From DAIOXA01 sp050949165 (lineage in GTDB: Bacteria > Bacillota > Proteinivoracia > UBA4975), in contig JBMNFF010000009.1 of the NCBI GenBank assembly GCA_050949165.1, positions 248,001-312,000 on the forward strand: a DNA stretch of 64,000 nucleotides. Reading direction: 5' to 3'. Positions 25,645 through 33,082 of the stretch are shown here, piece by piece. The position numbers and the translations under genes are program-made. How positions within the stretch are numbered: the stretch's first letter is position 1; each line of letters starts with the position of its first letter. Below the pieces are notes generated by a model. The model did not search any database. It saw only the letters and a program-made list of their open reading frames with translations, and was not told the DNA's origin.

Positions 25645-25676
25645 GCCATTGGTGCAGGAAATTTTGCACCAATGGC
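25645..25676 (+). terminator. Hairpin between the cwlD-like gene and the RocR-like gene
   Basis: GCCATTGGTGCA pairs perfectly with TGCACCAATGGC (12 bp) around an 8-nt loop. No T tract follows, only CTAATTTAAT. It could be a weak terminator or a dyad operator for autoregulation of the activator gene; TGCACC/GGTGCA half-sites resemble those of NtrC-type activators. Confidence 0.5.
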
Positions 25677-25705
25677 TAATTTAATAGGTGAAGGGGGATG
25701 AGAGG

Positions 25706-27331
25706 ATGGCAAGCATGGCGACTCTGTCAACGGGCTTTTCAGCTCTGATAATTTTGGACAAAAATGGGATTGTCTGCTACGCCAGTTCCAACCTGTCTCA
25801 AGTCTTGGGGGAAATTGAGATAAGGGCAGGCAGGCCCTTGCCCGCGGCCCTCCAGGGCTGGCAAGCCCAGTCCACCTGGGAAATGGAAATCAATGAGCGC
25901 CAGATCAGCGTGACGGCAGAAGCTTGGAATGGGCATACCATATTGCTGATCTCCGACCCGCACAGCGTCTATAACGAAGCAGCCACCATTCTCAATTCCA
26001 TTGATGAGGGAATCCACGTGGTCAACCGGCGCGGCCAGACGGTGTTTTACAACCCCACCATGGCCAAGCTGGAGGGCATGGACTACCATCAGGTAATCAA
26101 TAAGAATGTGCTGGACATGTTCCCATCCCTGACGCCGGAATCCAGTACAATCCTTCGGGTCCTCCGGACCCGGGAACCAATTTACGACCAGGTCCAGACA
26201 TACTATAACCACAAGGGGCAGCGCATTACCTCTCTCAACAGCACAATTCCGCTGTGGAGGGGATCGCAGTTCATCGGCGTCCTGGAGGTGGCCAGGGACG
26301 TCACCCGCATGGAGGATTTAGCCCGCAAGGTGGTGGACCTGCAGCAGAAATTATACCGGCGCCAGCAGGGAAAGGTTCAGCCGCCCACCCAGTACACCTT
26401 TGCCGATATCATCGGTGACAGCCCTGCCCTGACCCGCCCCCTGGAAATCGCTCGCCGGGCCGCCAAGACGGCTTCCCCCGTCCTGATTTATGGCGAGACG
26501 GGAACGGGCAAAGAGCTGGTGGCCCAGAGCATCCACCAGGCCAGCCCCCGCCGGCAGGGGCCTTTCATAGCCCAAAACTGTGCGGCGCTGCCGGGCTCGC
26601 TGCTGGAGGGAATCCTCTTCGGCACCGTCAAGGGCAGCTTTACCGGGGCGGTGGACCGCCCCGGTCTCATCGAGCAGGCCGACGGCGGCACCCTCCTCTT
26701 GGATGAGATCAACTCCATGGACATCGATCTCCAGGCCAAATTGCTCCGGGTCCTCCAGGACAACCGGGTGCGGCGGGTGGGCGGCCTCAAGGAAGTGCCG
26801 GTGGACGTCCGGATCATTGCCACCACCAACACCCAGCCCTTGCTGGCCGTGGAGCAAGGCAGCATTCGCCAGGACCTCTTCTACCGCCTGGCGGTGGTCA
26901 ACATCGCCTTGCCGCCCCTGCGGGAGCGGCGCCAAGATATCGCTCTGCTCTGTCGCCACTTTTTGGACAAGTACAATCGGCGCTTCGGTCTCTCGGTCCG
27001 GGGACTTGCCCCGGCTGTCATGGCCCGCTTCCAGGCCCATTCCTGGCCCGGCAATGTCCGGGAACTGGAACATGTCATCGAGGGGGCCATGAATGTCTTG
27101 ACGGAAGAGGAAGAGTGTATCGACCTCCACCACCTACCGGCAGGCTTTACGCAAAGGCGTTCGGGCATGGTGGAGCTGGAGGACTGCACCCTGCCCGAGG
27201 CGGTGGCCCGGGTGGAGCAAAACCTCATTGACGCGGCCATGGAGAAGACCGGCGGCAATATCACCCAGGCTGCCAAACTCCTGGGGATAACCCGCCAGGC
27301 CCTGCAGTACAAACTGGGAAAATACAAATAA
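25706..27331 (+). CDS. RocR-like sigma-54 activator with PAS domain
   Basis: 541 residues from ATG 25706, with AAGGGGG 9 nt upstream (a GTG at 25688 would precede the site). Layout: short N-terminal sensory part (~1-95), a PAS domain ~100-215 ('ILNSIDEGIHVVNRRGQTVFYN'), AAA+ motor with Walker A GETGTGKE near 263, GSFTGA at 310-315 (Ser replacing the first Ala of GAFTGA), Walker B 'GTLLLDEINSM', and a C-terminal Fis-type HTH ('NITQAAKLLGITRQALQYKL'). PAS-AAA-HTH proteins of this shape include RocR, which senses ornithine/citrulline and activates arginine-catabolic genes. The sigma-54 promoter of the ornithine operon lies 4.3 kb downstream, making that operon its likely target (inference). Confidence 0.88.
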   Translation: MASMATLSTGFSALIILDKNGIVCYASSNLSQVLGEIEIRAGRPLPAALQGWQAQSTWEMEINERQISVTAEAWNGHTILLISDPHSVYNEAATILNSIDEGIHVVNRRGQTVFYNPTMAKLEGMDYHQVINKNVLDMFPSLTPESSTILRVLRTREPIYDQVQTYYNHKGQRITSLNSTIPLWRGSQFIGVLEVARDVTRMEDLARKVVDLQQKLYRRQQGKVQPPTQYTFADIIGDSPALTRPLEIARRAAKTASPVLIYGETGTGKELVAQSIHQASPRRQGPFIAQNCAALPGSLLEGILFGTVKGSFTGAVDRPGLIEQADGGTLLLDEINSMDIDLQAKLLRVLQDNRVRRVGGLKEVPVDVRIIATTNTQPLLAVEQGSIRQDLFYRLAVVNIALPPLRERRQDIALLCRHFLDKYNRRFGLSVRGLAPAVMARFQAHSWPGNVRELEHVIEGAMNVLTEEEECIDLHHLPAGFTQRRSGMVELEDCTLPEAVARVEQNLIDAAMEKTGGNITQAAKLLGITRQALQYKLGKYK

Positions 27332-27333
27332 GA

Positions 27334-27358
27334 GCCGGGCATGAGCCCGGCCCTTTTT
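27334..27358. terminator. Bidirectional terminator between the RocR-like gene and pepF
   Basis: GCCGGGC-ATGA-GCCCGGC followed by CCTTTTTAT on the plus strand. It overlaps the 3' end of the convergent pepF gene. Confidence 0.88.
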
Positions 27359-29159
27359 ATTTCTGGAAAAACTGGACAACATCGTCCACCAGTTGCCCCA
27401 CATAGTCAACAGCCCTGCGGATTGCCTCGGGCCGGGTCATGTCCACCCCAGCCATGGCGGCCAGTTCCACCGGCGGCTTTGATCCACCGGCCTTGAGGAC
27501 TTTGAGCCACCGCTCCACGGCAGGTTGACCTTCATCCTTAATGGCCTGAGCCACTGCAGTGGCAACAGTCAGCCCGGCGGAATAGCTGTACGGATACAGC
27601 CCCATGTAATAATGGGGTTGACGCATCCAGGTCAGCTTGGCCCCTTCGTCTATCTCCACCTCTCCGGCCCAGAATTCTTCCAGAATCTCGCCCTGAATCT
27701 GGCTAAGCACCGTAGCTGTAATGGGCTGGCCCTGCTCGGCCAGGGCGTAGGTGCGCCGTTGCAATTCGCCCTCAATGAGGTGGCGGACAAAATTGTGGTG
27801 GTAAGTCATCAGGAGCTGCATATTCAGCCAGCTGTGCATGCGGGGGTCGGCGCTCTTGGCCTTGATGTATTCGGCCACCAGGAGTTCGTTGATGGTGGAG
27901 GGGGCCTCCACAAAGTACATCGAGGGTTCAGAATTGGCCAGGCTCTGGTTGCGCTCGGTGAGGACGCCGTGACCGGCGTGACCCAGTTCGTGGGCCAGGG
28001 TCAAGGTGGTGCGCATATTGCTGGTCCAGGTGGTGAGGATGTAGGGGTGCACCCCCGGCACGGTGGAGCAGAAGGCCCCGGTGGATTTGCCTACATTGTC
28101 GGCCAGGTCGATCCAGCGGTCCTTCAGGGCCTGGCGGATGATCTCGGTGTATTCCTGGCCCAGGATGGAAACCCCGCCCAGAATAAGCTCGGCTGCCTCC
28201 TCCAGGGAGGTGGTGGGTTGAAAGTCCGGGTCCAGCGGCGCCTCGATATCGCAGTAGAGCAGCTTATCCAGGCCCAGGATCTGTTTGCGCAGCCTGGCGT
28301 AGCGGCGCATATGGGGCGCGAGCTCTTTAAGGATTACGTCGTGGAGGGTGTTGTATGCCTCCAGGGAAACTTCCTGTCGGTGCAGGAGCATGTGGGTGGC
28401 CGAGGGATAGCCCCGGAGCTGGGCCAGGACCACATTCTTGCGGACCTCGGTTCCCCAGGTGGTTCCATAGGTATTCCGGTACTTCTTGAGCCCTTCGGTG
28501 AAGGATTTATAGGCATTGCGGCGCAGAACCGGGTCCGGCGAGGTCTCATAATCTTCTTCATAGAGGGCAAAAGACATGGGATGACTGTTGCCCTGGCTGT
28601 CCAGGATGGGCTCAAAGCTCATATCCGCCGCCTTGGAGCGCTCGTAGACGGCGGAGGGCGAATCCAGCACCTCACTCAGGGAGGCCAGGGCCTTTTCCGT
28701 TTCCGGGTGCAGGATATAGGGCCTTTCAGCGCTTATCTTGGCCAGCATCCGGGCGAAATCCGCGAATTCCGGCGCCTGCATATAAGTTTCCAGGGTGCCT
28801 TCGGGCAAGCTCAGCAGTTCCGAACGCAGTAAGGCGGAACTTGCATTGAATTGGGCGCCCAAGGCTCCGACCCGGCCGGCGGCGGCCTGGTTGGCGGGAT
28901 CGGTGCCGTCGGCTGACAGCTTGAGGTAGGCGTAGGAGATGACCCGGTACAGCCGCTTGATCATGGACTCCATCTCCCTTAAGGCCGCCAGGACGGTGTC
29001 AGGCCCTTCGGCCAGTCTGCCCTGGTACTTATTCAGGCTAGGCAGATCCGCCGTCACGGCATTGAATTCCGCTTCCCAGGCTTCCTCATTGGCGAAGATA
29101 TGCGCCAGGTTCCAAGTCAGGTGCTCCGGCACCTCGCTGCGCTTGAGTCTTTCTTTCAT
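27357..29159 (-). CDS. pepF: Oligoendopeptidase F (M3B zinc peptidase)
   Basis: 600 residues, the family norm. The zinc signature HELGHAGHG lies in 'TLTLAHELGHAGHGVL', and the third ligand region 'YFVEAPSTINELLVAEY' is present. It is a cytoplasmic enzyme that cleaves short peptides into amino acids; N- and C-terminal helical regions enclosing the active site are typical. It lies 2 nt downstream of the FAD-dependent reductase gene on the same strand and is probably co-transcribed with it. In a host that ferments ornithine and arginine, intracellular peptide breakdown would feed that metabolism (inference). The start ATG follows AGGAGGAAT-type sequence. Confidence 0.95.
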   Translation of the reverse strand: MKERLKRSEVPEHLTWNLAHIFANEEAWEAEFNAVTADLPSLNKYQGRLAEGPDTVLAALREMESMIKRLYRVISYAYLKLSADGTDPANQAAAGRVGALGAQFNASSALLRSELLSLPEGTLETYMQAPEFADFARMLAKISAERPYILHPETEKALASLSEVLDSPSAVYERSKAADMSFEPILDSQGNSHPMSFALYEEDYETSPDPVLRRNAYKSFTEGLKKYRNTYGTTWGTEVRKNVVLAQLRGYPSATHMLLHRQEVSLEAYNTLHDVILKELAPHMRRYARLRKQILGLDKLLYCDIEAPLDPDFQPTTSLEEAAELILGGVSILGQEYTEIIRQALKDRWIDLADNVGKSTGAFCSTVPGVHPYILTTWTSNMRTTLTLAHELGHAGHGVLTERNQSLANSEPSMYFVEAPSTINELLVAEYIKAKSADPRMHSWLNMQLLMTYHHNFVRHLIEGELQRRTYALAEQGQPITATVLSQIQGEILEEFWAGEVEIDEGAKLTWMRQPHYYMGLYPYSYSAGLTVATAVAQAIKDEGQPAVERWLKVLKAGGSKPPVELAAMAGVDMTRPEAIRRAVDYVGQLVDDVVQFFQK

Positions 29160-29161
29160 TT

Positions 29162-30250
29162 TTATTCCTCCTCTGTTTCTCTATGGAAATCCTTACCCAG
29201 CAATTCCAGGCTGAAAAGGCCCGAGGCCATGGCCATTTGCCTCAGGAAAGGCCAGTACATCCCCGGCGACTTTGCCAGCTTGCCCAGGATATTCAAGTAC
29301 AGACCCCGGCACTGACGGCGATAGTGGGCAAGGAGGCGGGGCTTGCCGCCGGCGATGGCCCTGGCCAGGGCCAGGGCGCTGCGAAAGGCATAGCTCAGGC
29401 CCTCAGCGGAGCTGGGACTTATCCAGCCCGCCGCTTCGCCGATGAGGAATATCCCGTCCTTGCCCAGGCAGATCTCGCGGGGGGAAGAGGGCCGGACCAG
29501 GTGACAACCCCGACGCTTGAGACTCTTGCCCAGGGTGTAGCCGTGCCGTCCCAGCTTGTGCTTAAGGAGCTCAAACCTTACTTGGACATCAATCCCGGCG
29601 GGAATGGCCGCCCCCACTAAGATTGTCTCTTCCTTGGGAATGGTCCAGGCGTAAAAGTCGGTGATTTTCGGGTCAAAGATGGCCGAGTAATAGGGCAGGG
29701 GCTTTTCAGCCTCAAACCACTCCTGAATGGCTATGTACATGGGCAGCTTCATTCCCAGGCCTGCTCGCACCCGGGACAATGCCCCGTCGGCGCCCACCAC
29801 CAGCCTGGTCTCCACCGATTCGTCTTTACCGCCTTGGCTGAAGCTGACCCGGTATCCCTTTTCCCTTTGCTCCAGGTCCCGGAACAGCGTCGACCAGCGC
29901 CTTTCCACCCGGGGCGGGATGAGGCTGACCAGCCAGCGGTCGAACTTTTCCCGGTCCACATTGATGTAATCCCGGGGATAGTAGCGCTCTCGCCCCGCCG
30001 CCAGGTCCATGGTGCGCACGGTAAAGAGCTGGGGTCCCACCAGGACGCTGCTGGGCAGGCCCAGGCCGAACCCGGCCAGCATCGACTGGGCGTCGGGGGC
30101 CAGCAGGCCGCCGCAGCACTTTTCCTGCCCTCCGGAAAAGGGCTGGCCCAAGTCCCGGCGATCCAGGATCAGGATCCTGTGCTCATTCCCCAGCAACCGG
30201 GCCAGGGTTGCCCCCGCCGGCCCGCCGCCTACAATAACCAGATCGTACAT
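29162..30250 (-). CDS. FAD-dependent oxidoreductase, geranylgeranyl-reductase-like
   Basis: 362 residues from ATG 30250 after AGAGAGGT; a start 9 codons further upstream has no binding site. The N-terminal Rossmann motif 'YDLVIVGGGPAGATLARLL' and 'ILDRR' bind FAD. 'CCGGLLAPDA' follows, then a DG motif 'VVGADGALSRVR' and 'FLIGEAAGWISPSSAEGLSYA' near the C-terminus, all typical of the geranylgeranyl reductase/PHBH superfamily. These enzymes reduce isoprenoid double bonds or act as flavin monooxygenases; the substrate cannot be told. It precedes pepF by 2 nt on the same strand, but no functional link is obvious. Confidence 0.82.
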   Translation of the reverse strand: MYDLVIVGGGPAGATLARLLGNEHRILILDRRDLGQPFSGGQEKCCGGLLAPDAQSMLAGFGLGLPSSVLVGPQLFTVRTMDLAAGRERYYPRDYINVDREKFDRWLVSLIPPRVERRWSTLFRDLEQREKGYRVSFSQGGKDESVETRLVVGADGALSRVRAGLGMKLPMYIAIQEWFEAEKPLPYYSAIFDPKITDFYAWTIPKEETILVGAAIPAGIDVQVRFELLKHKLGRHGYTLGKSLKRRGCHLVRPSSPREICLGKDGIFLIGEAAGWISPSSAEGLSYAFRSALALARAIAGGKPRLLAHYRRQCRGLYLNILGKLAKSPGMYWPFLRQMAMASGLFSLELLGKDFHRETEEE

Positions 30251-30277
30251 GGTGATACCTCTCTTAGCTTTTCGCAT

Positions 30278-30418
30278 CTGTTTAGTCTATTAGTTATTCT
30301 GCTCAGACATTCTGAATTCCTTCGTTCCAGCTCGGGGCGGGAGGAAAATGAAATATAACACCCCATTTTTCGTCGCCTCCCTGCGAATATACAGTAGGGA
30401 AAAAATGAAGGAGGGTTA
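30278..30418. other. Divergent intergenic region
   Basis: 140 bp between the FAD reductase gene (minus) and the secreted repeat protein gene (plus). It must hold both promoters, but I see no clear -35/-10 pair. AAGGAGGG at 30408-30415 is the ribosome binding site of the plus-strand gene. Confidence 0.35.
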
Positions 30419-31564
30419 ATGGTGAAAAAATACCTGGCGTTATTCATTGCACTTGTCCTTGTGGTGGCAGCTTTACCCATTACAGCAGCTGCTGCCGGTG
30501 ATTCAGAAGAGACAGATCCTGTCATAGTGGTCACCGACCAAACCGAGGACCCGGACCAGGGGGAACCCGATGAGGGCGAGCCCACTGAGGGCGATCCCGA
30601 TGAAGGTGAACCCACCGAGGGCGAGCCTACCGAGGGTGATCCCGATGAAGGCGAACCCAACGAGGGCGAGCCCGATGACAAGGATCCCGGCCTCCTTCCC
30701 GATTCTCCCTTCTATTTCATAAAGCGCTTTATCGAGAACATAAAGGTCTGGTTTACTTTTAGCCAGGAGCGCAAGACCGATTTGTTGGCGGAATTGGTGG
30801 AGAAACGGGAAGCAGAACTCTTGGCCCTGGAGGAAAAATACTCAGACACAGAGATGACGGAAAGGCAAAAGGCCATCCTTCAGGAGGCGGCTCAGGAACT
30901 GGAAGCCGTTGCCGAGAACCTCTTTGAGCGCCTGATCGGTGAGGAAGAAGACCTGGAAAGCCTGGAGTTGACAGAAGAAGCTGTGGCCAAGCTGGAGACT
31001 GCCCTGGAAAGCCTCGGCCAAGCTCTGGAACGGGTTATTGACGAGGAGGATTCCGGCCAGGACCCGGAGCCCGGTGAAGATGAAGATGATGAAGGCAACG
31101 GCAAGCTCACCAAGCTGGAAAAATATCAGCAGCGGATTCACCACCTGGAACAGATTCGGGATAGGAACCCCGAGTCTTGCCATAGCGGTTTAAATCGGGC
31201 CATCGAGAATGCCCGGCGCCAGCAGGCCAGGTGGGCGGAAAAACATGGCATTCCTGTCTCCGAGGAAGAAGAGCCCTCTGCCGATGAAGAATCTGCCGGC
31301 CCGGAAGCTGAAGAACCCGTTGACCTCGAAGCGGAAGAGCCGGAAGTTGAGGAGCCATCCGTTAACCTCAAATACTCTGGGGCAGAGGCTGAAGAGGACG
31401 CCCAGGACAATGGCAATAAAGGAAAGGGCAATAACGGCAATAAAAAGGATAAAGGCAACAACGGAAACAAGGGCAACAACGGCAACAGTAAGGGAAAGGG
31501 CAATAACGGCAACGGCAACAAGAAGAGCAACAACGGCAATAAGAAAAAGGGCATGGGAAACTGA
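30419..31564 (+). CDS. Secreted repeat-rich protein with DUF5667-like domain
   Basis: 381 residues with a clear signal peptide (basic MVKKY, hydrophobic core, cut near 'AAAAG' at ~25). Residues ~38-92 are an acidic tandem repeat of D/T-E-G-E/D-P units. Then comes 'PDSPFYFIKRFIENIKVWFTFSQERKTDLL', the DUF5667 signature, followed by a Glu-rich coiled region to ~300, an acidic linker, and a Lys/Asn/Gly-rich tail made of NGNKGKGNN-type repeats (~335-381). The charge therefore switches from strongly acidic to strongly basic. DUF5667 proteins are extracytoplasmic and of unknown function, often near sigma-factor genes. Repeat-length variation between strains is likely. Confidence 0.75.
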   Translation: MVKKYLALFIALVLVVAALPITAAAAGDSEETDPVIVVTDQTEDPDQGEPDEGEPTEGDPDEGEPTEGEPTEGDPDEGEPNEGEPDDKDPGLLPDSPFYFIKRFIENIKVWFTFSQERKTDLLAELVEKREAELLALEEKYSDTEMTERQKAILQEAAQELEAVAENLFERLIGEEEDLESLELTEEAVAKLETALESLGQALERVIDEEDSGQDPEPGEDEDDEGNGKLTKLEKYQQRIHHLEQIRDRNPESCHSGLNRAIENARRQQARWAEKHGIPVSEEEEPSADEESAGPEAEEPVDLEAEEPEVEEPSVNLKYSGAEAEEDAQDNGNKGKGNNGNKKDKGNNGNKGNNGNSKGKGNNGNGNKKSNNGNKKKGMGN

Positions 31565-31584
31565 CCTCACCGCAAAAAAATCTG

Positions 31585-31622
31585 CACCCCTCCGCCGGAT
31601 ATCTGGCAGGAGGGGTGTTTTC
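31585..31622 (+). terminator. Terminator after the DUF5667-like gene
   Basis: CACCCCTCC pairs perfectly with GGAGGGGTG over a 15-nt loop and runs into TTTTCT. Confidence 0.85.
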
Positions 31623-31623
31623 T

Positions 31624-31650
31624 GTGGGCCGGAGCCCAGGGCGGGCCCAC
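31624..31650. promoter_or_regulatory. Dyad just upstream of the sigma-54 promoter
   Basis: GTGGGCC and GGCCCAC form 7-bp arms directly upstream of the -24 element at 31659. It could be an activator-binding site, but may also be chance in GC-rich DNA. Confidence 0.35.
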
Positions 31651-31658
31651 CGGCAATG

Positions 31659-31673
31659 TGGTATGTTTTTTGC
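31659..31673 (+). promoter_or_regulatory. Sigma-54 promoter of the ornithine degradation operon
   Basis: TGGTATGTTTTTTGC fits the -24/-12 consensus TGGYAYG-N4-TTGC at every defined position, with the GG and GC exactly 10 nt apart. Transcription would start near 31685, 40 nt before the GTG of ord. Two sigma-54 activators are encoded within 10 kb upstream. Confidence 0.82.
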
Positions 31674-31724
31674 ATTAGGACAGGGGGAAACCTAAGTATA
31701 ATAATGGCAAAAGGAGTGTTGGTT

Positions 31725-32753
31725 GTGACGGTAAAGGTAATTCACTGGGGCCTGGGCGCCATGGGCGGCGGAATGGCCAAACTTTTGGATACCAAACATG
31801 GGGTGGAAAGCGTCGCTGCCATCGATGCCGCCCCCGACAAGCAGGGCAAGACCATGGCAGAACTCCTGGGGGTTAAGAGCCAGGCAGTCATCAGCAATGA
31901 CCCGGCTCAGGCCCTCAAGGCCGAGGCCGATGTGGTGCTCATCGCCACCGGTTCTTTTACCAGGGAGGTCTATCCCCAGGTGGTTCAGGCCATCGAGGCC
32001 AAGAAGAACGTAATCTGCATCGCCGAAGAGATGGCCTTTCCCCGGCAGCAGCAGCCGGAACTGGCAGAGAAAATCCACAAACTGGCCCTGGAGAACAATG
32101 TCACTGTCCTGGGCACCGGCATCAATCCCGGCTTTGTCCTGGACCTGCTGATTGTGGCCTTGACCGGCGTCTGCTTCGATGTCAAGGAAATCAAGGCCTC
32201 CCGCATCAACGACCTCTCGCCCTTTGGCCCCACCGTCATGAAGACCCAAGGCGTAGGGACTACCCCCGAGGAATTCGCAGCCGGAGTTGAAGCCGGCGAC
32301 ATCGTCGGCCATGTGGGCTTCCCCGAGTCCATGGCCATGATCGCCGCCGCCCTGGGCTGGGAGCTGGATGAAATCCGCCAGACCAAGGAACCCATCATAG
32401 CCGGGAAGTATAGAGAGACGCCCCATGTCAAGGTCCAGCCCGGCCTGGTGGCCGGTTGTCGTCATATCGCCTATGGCATCAAGGATGGCAAGACGGTAAT
32501 TACCCTGATCCATCCCCAGCAGGTCCGGCCCGAGGTGGAAGGGGTGGAGACGGGAGACTTTATCGAAATCTACGGCGAGCCCAACATTAAGCTGGCCATC
32601 CAGCCGGAAATCCCCGGCGGCATCGGCACCATCGCCCTGGCCGTCAACTCCATCCCCAATGTCATCAAGAGTGCGCCAGGCCTCAAAAATATGACCGAGC
32701 TTCCGGTGCCTGCAGCCCTGCTGACGGATATCCGGAGTCTGCTCAAGAAGTAG
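31725..32753 (+). CDS. ord: 2,4-diaminopentanoate dehydrogenase
   Basis: 342 residues from GTG 31725, with AAAGGAG 10 nt upstream; an ATG at 31704 lacks a binding site and lies very close to the predicted transcription start. 'VIHWGLGAMGGGMAKLL' is the NAD(P)-binding turn, followed by 'VVLIATGSF' and 'GTGINPGFVLDLL', as in the Ord/dihydrodipicolinate-reductase-like family. It oxidatively deaminates 2,4-diaminopentanoate to 2-amino-4-oxopentanoate, the step after D-ornithine aminomutase. First gene of an operon ord-ortA-ortB-oraS-oraE-glmL-like-orr, with gaps of at most ~15 nt. Confidence 0.93.
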   Translation: MTVKVIHWGLGAMGGGMAKLLDTKHGVESVAAIDAAPDKQGKTMAELLGVKSQAVISNDPAQALKAEADVVLIATGSFTREVYPQVVQAIEAKKNVICIAEEMAFPRQQQPELAEKIHKLALENNVTVLGTGINPGFVLDLLIVALTGVCFDVKEIKASRINDLSPFGPTVMKTQGVGTTPEEFAAGVEAGDIVGHVGFPESMAMIAAALGWELDEIRQTKEPIIAGKYRETPHVKVQPGLVAGCRHIAYGIKDGKTVITLIHPQQVRPEVEGVETGDFIEIYGEPNIKLAIQPEIPGGIGTIALAVNSIPNVIKSAPGLKNMTELPVPAALLTDIRSLLKK

Positions 32754-32764
32754 GAGGGAATTAT

Positions 32765-33082
32765 ATGACTCAGAACCCAGTGCCTGCCGGAACCTGGGTG
32801 CAAATCCGCCAACAGATCCTCAGTCCCCAGGAGCGGGCGCCCCAGGTTCCCGCCGATACAGCTCAGGTCCCCCTGGTATTGTTGGCCAAGGGCTTTCTCA
32901 TGCAAGCCGCCCGTAAGGGCGACACCGTGCAGATCAGGACCCTCAGCGACCGCATCCTGGAGGGCCAACTGGTGGAGGTTCTGCCCCGGTATAGCCATGA
33001 CTTTGGCCAGTCGGTGCCGGAACTCCTGGAAATCGGGCCGCGGGTCCGGTCGCTACTGAAGGGAGGCCAAGCTCGTGACTGA
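32765..33082 (+). CDS. ortA: 2-amino-4-oxopentanoate thiolase, alpha subunit
   Basis: 105 residues. 'GTWVQIRQQILSPQERAPQVPADT' and 'VPLVLLAKGFL' are characteristic of OrtA. With OrtB it cleaves 2-amino-4-oxopentanoate with CoA to give alanine and acetyl-CoA, which is where the pathway yields energy. It overlaps the start of ortB by 8 nt, as expected for subunits made together. The small subunit has no catalytic motif of its own. Confidence 0.92.
   Translation: MTQNPVPAGTWVQIRQQILSPQERAPQVPADTAQVPLVLLAKGFLMQAARKGDTVQIRTLSDRILEGQLVEVLPRYSHDFGQSVPELLEIGPRVRSLLKGGQARD

Noticed and set aside
25645..25676. Sigma-54 promoter for the RocR-like gene (TTGGTGCAGG...TTGCA)
   Set aside because: The GG to GC distance is 13 nt rather than 10; the sequence is better explained as a dyad or hairpin.
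31671..31701. TTGCAT...TATAAT as a sigma-A promoter for ord
   Set aside because: The spacing is 21 nt, too long, and TTGC is already the -12 element of the much better sigma-54 match.
31209..31724. Upstream open frame leading into ord
   Set aside because: It runs through the DUF5667-like gene, the terminator and the sigma-54 promoter in a different frame; the real start is GTG 31725.
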